DNA from: Unio delphinus
Lineage: Eukaryota > Mollusca > Bivalvia > Unionida > Unionidae
Reading direction: 5' to 3'
Assembly (NCBI GenBank): GCA_029339505.1
Contig: JAQISU010000189.1
Coordinates: 2,205,001 to 2,269,000, forward strand
Length of the DNA stretch: 64,000 nt
How positions within the stretch are numbered: the stretch's first letter is position 1; every line of letters starts with the position of its first letter. Positions 35,395 through 47,976 of the stretch are shown piece by piece. The notes under the pieces are model-generated. The model had not been told where the DNA came from, did not search any database, and saw nothing but the letters and a program-made list of their open reading frames with translations. The translations under genes and the position numbers were made by a program.

Positions 35395-37145
35395 GAAATA
35401 AAGAATATTCTGGAGCAATATTTGGCATTCACAATACAGCCTTACTGTGGTTCAAGTCCTACTTAGTGAACAGGACACAAATTGTATCTGCAAATGGAAT
35501 ACACTCCAGACCAGTTGATGTGGTGTTCCACAGGGGTCTGTTCTTGGACCTGGTCTCTTCAATCTATACACTCAGCCACTCTCAAGTGTCATAGATCATC
35601 GTCATCATCCAGTGTCTCAACCAATGTATGCTGAAGACACCCAAATATACAAATATAGCCACCCAACTGAAGTTGATGCTACCATCTAAGGAGTAGAGAG
35701 AGGTGCATTTCTGATGTGAAGTCATGGATGACATGTAACAAGCTGCAGACGAATGATGATAACACTGAGGCCATTCTGAACAATGACTTTCTCATTCAAA
35801 TCCTTTACCTCAAACAATAAATATCACCAAAAACAACATTAAATTGACACACTCAGTATGAAACTTAGGTGTTACTCTGGACAGTACTCTCACATTGCAC
35901 CAACATGTTATGAACATATGCAAGGCTGCATATCTTGGGCTGAGATGCATCAGCTCCATTCGCAAATATCTTTAAGTTGATGCCACTAAAAATCTTGTGT
36001 GTTCATTAGTACTTTCAAGACTGGACTTTTGTAACTTAATTCTGTCTGGTTTGTGTAAATGTCTACTCCAGAAATTTCAAAAAAGTTTAAAATACAGCTG
36101 CTAGGATCATCTTTAGAGTACCACGATTAGAGCACACCTCCCCACAGCTCTGTACCCTACACTGGCAATCCATTTGATCCAGAATCAAAGACGTAATTTG
36201 TTGCCTGTGCTATGTTTCACTGATGGACTCAGTCCAATATACCTATCTGGTGTGTGTGAATAGAATTTTTAACATAGCTTTAAAAAAATTTAAGTCATGT
36301 CGCTACGATGTCTGCAGTGTGGCAGTTTACAGTGATGTCTAGCACTGGGGCATCATGCCACAGACATGTAGCATGATGTCCCACCCAGTCACATTATCCT
36401 GACACCAGGCTGACCAGTCCTAACACTAACCTCTTAATGATGAACGCTAAGCAAGGCAGCTGTTAGTACAATTTTTGTAAGGCTTTTGTATGACTCGGCT
36501 GGGGTTCAAACGCACGACCTCCCGCTTATAAGGCAGATGCTCTAACCACTAGGCCACCAGAGTGGTTCACATACCTATCTGGTCTTACCCATATGTGCAC
36601 ACTAGCATGATACTTACACTCCTTTTCTGACAATCATATACTCAGTATTCTCACTATGAAAACTAAGCCATAAGGACAATATTCTTTTACATACCAGGGC
36701 CCAGCAATGTGGAACGAAATGCCCATTGAAATTAAGACACAAAAACACAGTGATCCCATTCTAGAGTATTCTTAAAACTCACCTTTTTCGACTGCAAGAA
36801 CAAACTTTAAGACTCAATATTATTTCCTATCTTAAATTTTTTCAACGTTTTTATTTTTTCTGATTTCATAGTTTGTTTTGTTTTTGTGGTCATATCATTA
36901 CATGTATATATGTTGTAAACAACGTTCCCTTTAAGCTGCGCGCATGCATGCAGCTGCTCAGGCATCCCCATGCAGCTGAATTGTCAATTTTTGCTCATTC
37001 CAACGTTAAATTTTGCTCGTTTCCGTAATGGTTGTGCAGTGCAGCGAGCACTGCACGCACATCTACCATTCGCTTAGAGAGAACATTGGTTGTAAAGCGC
37101 TTAGATGTTCCAAAGATTAGGCATTAAACAAGGTCCTTATTATTA

Positions 37146-37206
<61 letters not shown>
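35395..37206 (+). mobile_element. LINE-A copy, plus strand, split by a SINE
   Basis: Two blocks, 35395-36238 and 36584-37206, together give a decayed RT C-terminal half, 3' UTR and (ATT)n tail (about 37137-37206). Translated pieces include a disrupted GVPQG box, the catalytic box reading YAED instead of YADD, and LHWQSI and NELPIEI-like tail blocks. Frameshifts are frequent and an in-frame stop (taa) lies soon after the catalytic box. Its 3' half is continued after the SINE insertion with a duplicated target. Confidence 0.85.
36252..36570 (-). mobile_element. SINE-B inserted in a LINE, 13-bp TSD
   Basis: On the minus strand it opens with a tRNA-like head, ggtggcctagtggttagagc (A box tggcctagtgg), then gtgcgtttgaacccc (B-box-like), then a central part with ggttagtgttaggactggtc and gatgccccagtgctagacat. 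The LINE bases atacctatctggt flank it at 36239-36251 and 36571-36583, a clean 13-bp duplication. The second copy at 37555 shares the central part. Such a shared central domain is typical of molluscan SINE superfamilies; I cannot name which one. Confidence 0.92.
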
Positions 37207-37207
<1 letters not shown>

Positions 37208-37554
37208 ACATGCAAGGAAACCCACTTGCTTGAAACAGGTGACTGTGAAGTGAGTTGTATAATCATTTTATTGAACAGGAAGTATAGAAAAGGAAATGTT
37301 AGTGTTTAAAAAATCAGAAATTGTGAAAAAAGAAGCAAAAAGTTATTTTAAGTAGCAGAGAATTAGAGTAAACTAAAATCAGTAATGAAGAATTAATTGA
37401 GATCCAAAGTGAATAAGATCTACCTTGATCTATTAGAAGGCCTTGTATTTTTTCAGCTTAAAACTGATATGTGTACAACAAAGGTAAATTCAAAATGAAC
37501 AAATGAATCAGAAAATAAATTTTTTAATATTGGATGTTATTATTTTAAAAACTT

Positions 37555-37795
37555 GAATGCTATGGCCTTGGATGCAGGAGGATGCGGTTTTGTATCTTGG
37601 CAAGTCATGCCAAAGACTTTTATAAATGGTGCTTGCAGCTGCCTTGCTTGGTGCTCAGTATTATGAAGATAGTGTTAGGACTGGTCAGCACTGTGTCAGG
37701 ATAATGGAACATGATGTCACATATCTGAGGTATGATGCCCCAGTGCTAGACATCACTATAAACTGTCACACTGCAGACATGTAGCAATATGAATA
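37555..37795 (+). mobile_element. SINE-B copy, plus strand, degraded head
   Basis: Shares gtgttaggactggtcag, gatgccccagtgctagacat and aaactgtcacactgcagaca with the copy at 36252. The tRNA-like head (about 37560-37620) has lost a recognisable A box. Confidence 0.85.
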
Positions 37796-37916
37796 AAATT
37801 GTTAAAGCTACATTCAAAATCTAAATAACTCATTTGAATGCATGCATGTCAGTAAGCTATTCATCCTTGGCAACCAATGTCACCATTAGAGGACAGATAC
37901 ATTACTGTAAATACAT

Positions 37917-38118
37917 GCTTATAAGTGGAGTCCAATTACCAGTACACATTCCTAGATCTGCTGTAACATCATGTAACATTATGTGCTGGCAGATCTGGGT
38001 CCATGCAATTTAATAGGAGTATTCAGTAGAACAAACATGTAGACCCTGATCAAACAGTGCATTTGTGATGACACTTTAGGGTCTTTTTTGTTAGCTGTTA
38101 GTTTCAGCTTATAAATGG
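37917..38118. repeat. fold-back repeat FB-1, copy 1
   Basis: Imperfect palindrome whose ends (tgcttataagtggagtccaa and tttcagcttataaatggg) pair loosely. The centre has gtgctggcagatctgggtcc facing gtagaccctgatc. Same family as 50778, 52840 and 56612. Confidence 0.7.
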
Positions 38119-38241
38119 GTAAATATGGTATGTGCTTATAGACATGCACATTCCATCTACAAAGAGCTTTTTAAAAAAATTGGGATTCTTGACTTGTATA
38201 AGAGCTTTCTAGCATCTCATCATCATATCCATTATTGTTTT

Positions 38242-38242
38242 A

Positions 38243-38286
<44 letters not shown>

Positions 38287-39465
38287 GACATTGTATAGCA
38301 CCTAATCTTTCGAAGCTCTAATCGTTTTACACCATCAATAATCATATGACTACAGTACAGAACAACAAATGACAAAAACAATGAAATTGGAAAACATAAA
38401 AAACTTGCTGAAAACATATAAGATACAAAACACAATTAGGTCTCTCAGTTTGTCCCTGCAGTCGAAACAGGCGAGTCTTAAGAACACTCTTAAAAGGGAC
38501 CTTTGTGTCTAATTTCAATGGGCAATTTGTTCCACATTGCCGGACCCTTGTGCAAACGAATGTTGTCCATATGACTTTGTTTTCACCTTGGGAACAATGA
38601 GTATACGATTATCAAAAGAAGAGCGTAAGGATCTAGCTGGTGTATACACATGGGTGAGGCTGGATAGCTATGTTGGACTGGAGTCTGTCATTGAAACATA
38701 GCACAGAGAACAAATTTTGTGTTTGATTCTGTATCGAATTGATAGCCAGTGTAGGGTACAGAGCTGTGGTGAGGTGTGCTCTGATCGAGGTACTCTAAAG
38801 ATGACCCGTGCAGCTGTGTTTTGAACTTTTTGAAATTTCTGGAGTAAATATTGTGACGAACCAGACAGAATTGAGTTAGTCCAGTCTTGAAAGTACTAAA
38901 GAACACACAAGTGTTTTAGTGGCATCAACTGAAAGATATTTATGAATGGAACTGATGTGTCTCAATTCAAGATATGCAGCCTTGCATATGTTCATGACAT
39001 GTTGGTGCAATGTGAGAGTACTGTCTAGAGTAACGCCTAGGTTCCATACTGACTGTGAGAATTTAATGTTGGTGTTGCTGATATTTATTGTCTGAAGTAA
39101 AGGATGTGAATGAGAAAGTCTTTGTGTTGTGATCAGAATAGCCTCAGTTTTATCATCATTCATCTGCAGCTTGTTATATGTCATCCATGATTTCACATCA
39201 GAAATGCACTTCTCTACTCCATGGATGGTAGCATCAACTTCAGTTGGGTGGCTAGACTTGTATATTTGGGTTTCATCAGCATATAATTGGTGTGACACTA
39301 GGTGATGAGCTATGACACTTGAGAATGGCCAAGTATACAGAATGAAGAGAACAGGTCCAAGAACAGATCCCTGTGGAACACCACAACATACGTCGACTGG
39401 GCTGGAGTGTATTCCATTGGTTGATATAATTTGTGTCCTGTTTTCAACATCTAAGCTACACTACA
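38242..39465 (-). mobile_element. LINE-A copy, minus strand
   Basis: Minus-strand reading gives, in order, [38 protein letters not shown] (RT box with GVPQG), QLYADETQIYKSSHP (catalytic box, canonical YADD changed to YADE), KSWMTYNKLQMNDDKTEAIL, and the C-terminal LHWLSI-type and PARSLR-type blocks, ending in (TAA)n at 38242-38284. A 140-codon stretch (39298-38876) is still open. 5' truncated. It is the longest LINE-A protein-coding remnant in the window. Confidence 0.9.
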
Positions 39466-40479
39466 GACTGTTATTCACTTTTTATGCTATTTCTGCTGCC
39501 GAGGAAACATAACTGAGTGGGTTAGATGTTGTAGAAATCACAGTAACTGGTTGTTATCAGTTGTTGGGAAGTAGAAAGTAAAGATGCAGAAAATTAGCTT
39601 TAAACATACACAAGAATACAGAAAATAGTGTTTATCATATAATGCCATGTCACATGACCCAGTGCCTTACTATAGGTCAGTTACATTTCAGCTATTTTTA
39701 ATTGTCAGTTTCACTCAATCAGCTGGTTCCAGTTACTTTAGTTTGTATATGTATGCAATTGATTTTGTATCAGGAAATGAATTTATGTAACACTGTGAAG
39801 GAAGTCCATTAAATGTACACCACAGTTTTGTCTATGATTTTTATGATATGGCTTTATGATACTAATGACAGCGAGAGGTTAAGTTAGCTATTTGAATGTG
39901 TGCCCTTTTCAAGCACAACTTGATGGTGTGAAGTTAAAAATTAAGTGGATGAATCTGCTTTCTGTATCCTAGATAACATTGCCTGGATCCATGTGTACAC
40001 AGTTTTGCATCCAGGTGTTCACACAAATTGTTCATCCTTGAGCTTTGCTAGTCCATCCTTGAGTTGTGATAGAACATTAATTAATATATACAAAATCATT
40101 TTCATGTGATAAGCTTATTTATGTTCAGTTTACCATCATTTTTATTAAGGAAGTTAAAAAGTGTATAGAATATTTCATTTTCAAAAATCTTTGAAATTGA
40201 AGCTTTATTAAAATAAACTTTTACAATTTAGGAATTTGAGTTCCAATAAAATGACCAAGACTGCACAAAACACATTTCACTCGACCAACAAACCCATTTG
40301 GAAAATATCTTCCAATATTATATCAGATCTTTTAAACTAATTTATATTTTAAAAAATTCCAAAGATAAAGGCCCAATTAATACATGAATATCTAGCACAC
40401 AACTGGACTGAACCAAAACTTATTGATATACCAAGTTTTATTTAATTCATTTAAGAAATATAGTTTCTACAAAATTAAC
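39466..40479. other. non-coding stretch, nothing recognised
   Basis: AT-rich, no supportable gene. Confidence 0.45.
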
Positions 40480-41062
40480 ACCTCAGTCAGATGCAAGATC
40501 ACCTCATTAATATGGGCAGCTGTCTCTTGGTACAGAATTTCTGACCATCAAGTCTAACCAAAAGCCTATCAAAATGTTGTCATGGTAACAAGCTTAGTCA
40601 AGATTATCTTATTAATATATAGATTTTGGATATGTTCAACTAGGCTAACAACTCGATGATACAAGATCACTATATGGTTTGATCAAAATCTTATCATATA
40701 GTACTGACAAGCTCAACTATACTAATGCAAGATCACCTTATTAATAAGTGGCTTTTTTTTTATTATTATCAAACTTGTCTGAGATCATATTAGTCCACAT
40801 TCTAAGTTTGATCAAAATCTGATCATATATAGAGTTACATGAGTACTGACAAGCTCAACTAAACTGGTGCAAGATCCCCTTAAACTTGTCTTCATATAAT
40901 CCCACATCCTAAGTTTGATCAAAATCAAATTATAAATATAGCCTCCATTTTGGTAATAAAGTCAGTTAATCAATAAGCTCACCTCATTCATATGCATGGA
41001 CTTTACTCATTATCAAATTTACAAGTCCATATTTCAAGTTTGATCAAACTTGGATAATCAAA
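40480..41062. repeat. degenerate ~150-170-bp tandem array (gatcaaaat family)
   Basis: Recurrent strings aagtttgatcaaaatc, gatgcaagatcacctcatta and tgacaagctcaacta in fixed order, about four copies. Further copies lie at 42370-42590 and 51765-52640, so the family is dispersed. Confidence 0.7.
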
Positions 41063-41449
41063 GTTTTTAGGTCAAAATAACTTGATGGCCAGGTGAACTA
41101 GAACAGCAGGGTGAATCAGAATCTTTTAGGTACCATGCTGAAGTTAAAATCCTCCAGATTGGTAGAAATTGTCAATAGATGGACAGAAGTGGGCCATAAC
41201 ATAAACAAAATTGACCTTACAGTCAGTTGACCTAAACTTCTTCCAGAAAAAATGAAGTTTTAAAATATTTAGGAGCCACATAATGATGACTGTTGAATCT
41301 AAATTTGTGTTTTAATGAGGTTTATTGTATTGGGGTATCTCCCCAATTTTTTTGTAATGTTGATTTCTCTACAGTACTCTGGAGATTTTAATTTGTAATG
41401 GCCTTCTGTTTCATCATGGAAAAAGCCTGTCTTATCATTATTGTGTTTT

Positions 41450-41688
41450 ATGTTGTTGTTGTTATTATTGTTGTACGGTTTTAGACCATTATTCAGCAAA
41501 AGATACATTAAACATAGTGACCAATATAAATGGTGGAGGAAGAACCTCTGGAAACCCCGGAAAGAACCACTGACCCAAAAGAAGGTGCTGGCAAGCTTTC
41601 TCAGATTGGCCAAACCCGTGACTCAAACCCATGTAGACATAAGTGAGATGGCAGTGATTGGTAATGGACCATTCAGCCACTCTGCTTC
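41450..41688 (-). mobile_element. SINE-A copy, minus strand, diverged
   Basis: Matches SINE-A through ggtggaggaagaacc, gctggcaagctttctc and aagtgagatggcagtgat, with a (ttg)n-like tail complement at its left. The opposed open frames at 41299-41743 translate this element. Confidence 0.85.
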
Positions 41689-41859
41689 TGCACATCTTAA
41701 TGAGATTATCTTTTGGATGAGCTTATTTCATCTACAGACATAATATAGTCCATTTTTACAAAAAATTGATTTAATATGACCTTTGTAAATAGGCATCAGT
41801 CACAGTTAAATTCATCTTGATGATAGCAGACTATGTATTAAAAAAATGAAAACTATGTA

Positions 41860-42365
41860 AAAACAAAATGAATTAAAAAAAATCTGATATCAGACTATGT
41901 ATTAAAAAATATTAATGAAAAATCTGATAACAATGTACAAAAAAAATGAATGAAAAAATCTGAATCAGACCGTATAAAAACAAAATGAATGAAACATCTG
42001 ATATCAGACTATTTTTAAAAAATTGTTTTTAAAAAATGATTGAAACATCTGATATCAGACTATATAATAGAAAATGAAATGAAAAATCTGATATCAGTCT
42101 ATGTAAAAAAAAAAATGAAAAATCTGACATCAGACTATATAAAAACAAAATGAATGAAAAATCTGGTATCAGACTATGTATAAGTAAATGAATGAAAAAT
42201 CTAATGATATCAGACTGTTTTAAAAAAACATGAATGAAAAATCTATCAGATTTGTAAAAAAAATGAATGAAAAATCTGATGACATCAGACTGTTTTTAAA
42301 ACAAAAGTGAAAGAAAAATCTAATATCAGACTTTTTAAATAAAATTAATGAAATATCTGATTAGG
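41860..42365. repeat. ~40-45-bp AT-rich degenerate array
   Basis: A dozen or so copies of gaatgaaaaatctgatatca followed by gactatgtaaaaa-type runs, with variable poly(A) length between copies. Confidence 0.85.
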
Positions 42366-42595
42366 AAAATAGTTGATGGTAGGTCAAACTGATGCAAAAT
42401 CTTGTTATTAGTATGCATGAATCTAATCAAAATTATACTCAGCTGATATGTAACATAATTACCAAGTTACCTATATAAAAACCACAGTCTGTAGGTGCAA
42501 GATCACTTTATGAATATTCATGTCTCGTTCTTAATAAAACTTATGCATCATCTTGATTCTATTAGCCTGTTTACCAAGTCTGATTACAATTGGGT

Positions 42596-42835
42596 CAGCC
42601 AATCACATACATAATCACATAATTATTATGCATAAATACTTCTCAAGACTAAACCCAGCCAATCACATACATAATCACGTAATTATTATGCATAAATACT
42701 TCTCAAGACTAAACCCAGCCAATCACATATATAATCACATAATTATTATGCATAAATACTTCTCAAAACTAAACCCAGCCAATCACATACATAATCACAT
42801 AATTTAATATGCATAAATATTTCTCAAGATTAAAC
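42596..42835. repeat. 60-bp tandem repeat, four copies
   Basis: Units start cagccaatcacatacataat and contain tattatgcataaatacttct. Spacing is exactly 60 bp and copies are nearly identical. Confidence 0.95.
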
Positions 42836-42949
42836 TCATTCTACATCTCGATGGTACACGCATATTTACCAGCTTTGATACATATCTGATTATAAGCAGT
42901 TGGTAAAGTGCATGTTGACAAGCCTCGGCCAATCAGATCTAAGTGGTTT

Positions 42950-43690
42950 TATAAGTGATGAGTATTTAACTTGGGTATAGACTTGAAAAACGTACAAACA
43001 TCAGTAGAATATGAAAGGGGTTACAATGAAGACCATTTTAACAGTCTATAGACCACTTTACCTGTGTAGAATTCATGTACACACAGATATCACTAGTATA
43101 CTACCACATTACTTGTGTATAGACTTTTAAGTACACACAAACATCAGTGGTATATTAGGGGCTTTAAAGTGAAGACCACTTTACCTGCATATAGACTTCA
43201 TGTATGCATAAATATCAGCAGTATACTAAGGGACTTTATAGTAAAGACCACTTTACCTGCATATAGACAAGTATACACAAACAGCAGTATACTAAGGGAC
43301 TTTATAGTAAAGACCACTTTACCTGCATATAGACAATTATACACAAACAGCAGTATACTAAGGGACTTTATAGTAAAGACCACTTTACCTGCATAAAGAC
43401 AAGGTATACACAAACAGCAGTATACTAAGGGACTTTATAGTAAAGACCACTTTACCTGCATAAAGACAAGGTATACACAAACAGCAGTATACTAAGGGAC
43501 TTTATAGTAAAGACCACTTTACCTGCATATAGACAATTATACACAAACATCAGTAGTATACTAAGGGGCTTTATAGAGAGGACAACATGTGTATAGACTT
43601 GAGATACACACAGACATAAGTAGTATATTAATTGCTTTATAGAGGACTGCATGTATAGACAATGTACATTGGCAGTATACTAAGGGGCTT
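42950..43690. repeat. ~65-bp diverged flank of the large array
   Basis: Copies like actaagggactttatagtaa, then gaccactttacctgcatata and gacaattatacacaaacagc. The unit aligns along its length with the 70-bp unit that follows (same order of ctaagg, cttta, gtata, acacaaaca), so it is the diverged left shoulder of one array. Confidence 0.88.
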
Positions 43691-46600
43691 TAATGAGAGG
43701 GATCACCACTTGTGTATGGAAAAGAGTACACACAAACATTGGTAGCATACTAAGGGGCTTTAATGAGAGGGATCACTACTTGTGTATGGAAAAATCACTA
43801 CTTGTGTATGGAAAAGAGTACACACAAACATTGGTAGCATACTAAGGGGCTTTAATGAGAGGGATCACTACTTGTGTATGGAAAAGAGTACACACAAACA
43901 TTGGCAGTATACTAAGGGGCTTTAATAAGAGGGATCACCACTTGTGTATGGAAAAGAGTACACACAAACATTGGTAGCATACTAAGGGGCTTTAAGGAGA
44001 GGGATCACTACTTGTGTATGGAAAAATCACTACTTGTGTATGGAAAAGAGTACACACAAATATTGGCAGTATACTAAGGGGCTTTAATAAGAGGGATCAC
44101 TACTTGTGTATGGAAAAATCACTACTTGTGTATGGAAAAGAGTACACAGAAACATTGGTAGCATACTAAGGGGCTTTAATGAGAGGGATCACTACTTGTG
44201 TATGGAAAAATCACTACTTGTGTATGGAAAAAGAGTACACACAAACATTGGTAGCATACTAAGGGGCTTTAATGAGAGGGATCACTACTTGTGTATGGAA
44301 AAATCACTACTTGTGTATGGAAAAGAGTACACACAAACATTGGTAGCATACTAAGGGGCTTTAATGAGAGGGATCACTACTTGTGTATGGAAAAGAGTAC
44401 ACACAAACATTGGCAGTATACTAAGGGGCTTTAATGAGAGGGATCACCACATGTGTATGGAAAAGAGTACACACAAACATTGGTAGCATACTAAGGGGCT
44501 TTAAGGAGAGGGATCACTACTTGTGTATGGAAAAATCACTACTTGTGTATGGAAAAGAGTACACACAAATATTGGCAGTATACTAAGGGGCTTTAATAAG
44601 AGGGATCACTACTTGTGTATGGAAAAATCACTACTTGTGTATGGAAAAGAGTACACAGAAACATTGGTAGCATACTAAGGGGCTTTAATGAGAGGGATCA
44701 CTACTTGTGTATGGAAAAATCACTACTTGTGTATGGAAAAAGAGTACACACAAACATTGGTAGCATACTAAGGGGCTTTAATGAGAGGGATCACTACTTG
44801 TGTATGGAAAAATCACTACTTGTGTATGGAAAAGAATACACACAAACATTGGCAGTATACTAAGGGGCTTTAATGAGAGGGATCACTACTTGTGTATGGA
44901 AAAATCACCACTTGTGTATGGAAAAGAGTACACACAAACATTGGCAGTATACTAAGGGGCTTTAATGAGAGGGATCACTACTTGTGTATGGAAAAATCAC
45001 TACTTGTGTATGGAAAAAGAGTACACACAAACATAGGTAGCATACTAAGGGGCTTTAATGAGAGGGATCACTACTTGTGTATGGAAAAATCACTACTTGT
45101 GTATGGAAAAGAGTACACACAAACATTGGTAGCATACTAAGGGGCTTTAATGAGAGGGATCACTACTTGTGTATGGAAAAGAGTACACACAAACATTGGC
45201 AGTATACTAAGGGGCTTTAATGAGAGGGATCACCACTTGTGTATGGAAAAGAGTACACACAAACATTGGTAGCATACTAAGGGGCTTTAAGGAGAGGGAT
45301 CACTACTTGTGTATGGAAAAATCACTACTTGTGTATGGAAAAGAGTACACACAAATATTGGCAGTATACTAAGGGGCTTTAATAAGAGGGATCACTACTT
45401 GTGTATGGAAAAATCACTACTTGTGTATGGAAAAGAGTACACAGAAACATTGGTAGCATACTAAGGGGCTTTAATGAGAGGGATCACTACTTGTGTATGG
45501 AAAAATCACTACTTGTGTATGGAAAAAGAGTACACACAAACATTGGTAGCATACTAAGGGGCTTTAATGAGAGGGATCACTACTTGTGTATGGAAAAATC
45601 ACCACTTGTGTATGGAAAAGAGTACACACAAACATTGGCAGTATACTAAGGGGCTTTAATGAGAGGGATCACTACTTGTGTATGGAAAAATCACTACTTG
45701 TGTATGGAAAAGAGTACACACAAACATTGGTAGCATACTAAGGGGCTTTAATGAGAGGGATCACTACTTGTGTATGGAAAAATCACTACTTGTGTATGGA
45801 AAAGAGTACACACAAACATTGGTAGCATACTAAGGGGCTTTAATGAGAGGGATCACTACTTGTGTATGGAAAAATCACTACTTGTGTATGGAAAAGAGTA
45901 CACACAAACATTGGCAGTATACTAAGGGGCTTTAATGAGAGGGATCACTACTTGTGTATGGAAAAATCACTACTTGTGTATGGAAAAGAGTACACACAAA
46001 CATTGGTAGCATACTAAGGGGCTTTAATGAGAGGGATCACTACTTGTGTATGGAAAAGAGTACACACAAACATTGGCAGCATACTAAGGGGCTTTAATGA
46101 GAGGGATCACCACTTGTGTATGGAAAAGAGTACACACAAACATTGGCAGTATACTAAGGGGCTTTAATGAGAGGGATCACTACTTGTGTATGGAAAAATC
46201 ACTACTTGTGTATGGAAAAGAGTACACACAAATATTGGCAGTATACTAAGGGGCTTTAATAAGAGGGATCACTACTTGTGTATGGAAAAATCACTACTTG
46301 TGTATGGAAAAGAGTACACAGAAACATTGGTAGCATACTAAGGGGCTTTAATGAGAGGGATCACTACTTGTGTATGGAAAAATCACTACTTGTGTATGGA
46401 AAAGAGTACACACAAACATTGGTAGCATACTAAGGGGCTTTAATGAGAGGGATCACTACTTGTGTATGGAAAAATCTTTACTTGTGTATGGAAAAGAGTA
46501 CACACAAACATTGGCAGTATACTAAGGGGCTTTAATGAGAGGGATCACTACTTGTGTATGGAAAAATCACCACTTGTGTATGGAAAAGAGTACACACAAA

Positions 46601-47976
46601 CATTGGCAGCATACTAAGGGGCTTTAATGAGAGGGATCACCACTTGTGTATGGAAAAGAGTACACACAAACATTGGCAGTATACTAAGGGGCTTTAATGA
46701 GAGGGATCACTACTTGTGTATGGAAAAATCACTACTTGTGTATGGAAAAGAGTACACACAAATATTGGCAGTATACTAAGGGGCTTTAATGAGAGGGATC
46801 ACTACTTGTGTATGGAAAAATCACTACTTGTGTATGGAAAAGAGTACACACAAACATTGGTAGCATACTAAGGGGCTTTAATGAGAGGGATCACTACTTG
46901 TGTATGGAAAAATCACTACTTGTGTATGGAAAAGAGTACACACAAACATTGGCAGTATACTAAGGGGCTTTAATGAGAGGGATCACTACTTGTGTATGGA
47001 AAAATCACCACTTGTGTATGGAAAAGAGTACACACAAACATTGGCAGTATACTAAGGGGCTTTAATGAGAGGGATCACTACTTGTGTATGGAAAAATCAC
47101 TACTTGTGTATGGAAAAGAGTACACACAAACATTGGTAGCATACTAAGGGGCTTTAATGAGAGGGATCACTACTTGTGTATGGAAAAATCACTACTTGTG
47201 TATGGAAAAGAGTACACACAAACATTGGTAGCATACTAAGGGGCTTTAATGAGAGGGATCACTACTTGTGTATGGAAAAATCACTACTTGTGTATGGAAA
47301 AGAGTACACACAAACATTGGTAGCATACTAAGGGGCTTTAATGAGAGGGATCACTACTTGTGTATGGAAAAATCACTACTTGTTTATGGAAAAGAGTACA
47401 CACAAACATTGGCAGTATACTAAGGGGCTTTAATGAGAGGGATCACTACTTGTGTATGGAAAAATCACTACTTGTGTATGGAAAAGAGTACACACAAACA
47501 TTGGTAGCATACTAAGGGGCTTTAATGAGAGGGATCACCACTTGTGTATGGAAAAATCACTACTTGTGTATGGAAAAGAGTACACACAAACATTGGTAGC
47601 ATACTAAGGGGCTTTAATGAGAGGGATCACTACTTGTGTATGGAAAAGAGTACACACAAACATTGGCAGTATACTAAGGGGCTTTAATGAGAGGGATCAC
47701 TACTTGTGTATGGAAAAATCACTACTTGTGTATGGAAAAGAGTACACACAAACATTGGTAGCATACTAAGGGGCTTTAATGAGAGGGATCACTACTTGTG
47801 TATGGAAAAATCACTACTTGTGTATGGAAAAGAGTACACACAAACATTGGCAGTATACTAAGGGGCTTTAATGAGAGGGATCACCACTTGTGTATGGAAA
47901 AATCACTACTTGTGTATGGAAAAGAGTACACACAAACATTGGCAGTATACTAAGGGGCTTTAATGAGAGGGATCAC
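43691..47976. repeat. 4.3-kb homogeneous satellite with 70/92-bp units and higher-order structure
   Basis: Basic 70-bp unit: actaaggggctttaatgaga, gggatcactacttgtgtatg, gaaaagagtacacacaaaca, ttggtagcat. Many units carry a 22-bp internal duplication (atcactacttgtgtatggaa plus aa), giving 92 or 93 bp. Blocks recur with period 786 bp made of 509 and 277 bp (starts at 44106, 44615, 44892 and 45401), consistent with 70+92+92+93+92+70 and 92+93+92. The 82-codon open frames at these positions are artefacts. It ends abruptly at gggatcacagtaag. Confidence 0.95.

Noticed and set aside
36480..36570. Possible tRNA gene on the minus strand
   Set aside because: It is the head of SINE-B, bounded by a target duplication that includes the whole element.
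38876..39298. 140-codon open frame as a host gene
   Set aside because: It is the reverse-transcriptase part of LINE-A, 5' truncated and with an altered catalytic box.
41299..41743. Opposed open frames of 100 and 104 codons
   Set aside because: They lie across a SINE-A copy and its tail on both strands.
44106..45649. Four 82-codon open frames with near-identical sequence
   Set aside because: Translation of the 70/92-bp satellite; they recur only with its higher-order period.
43691..47976. Regularly spaced repeats resembling a CRISPR array
   Set aside because: Units are contiguous with no unique spacers, the DNA is animal with spliced genes, and no cas genes are present.
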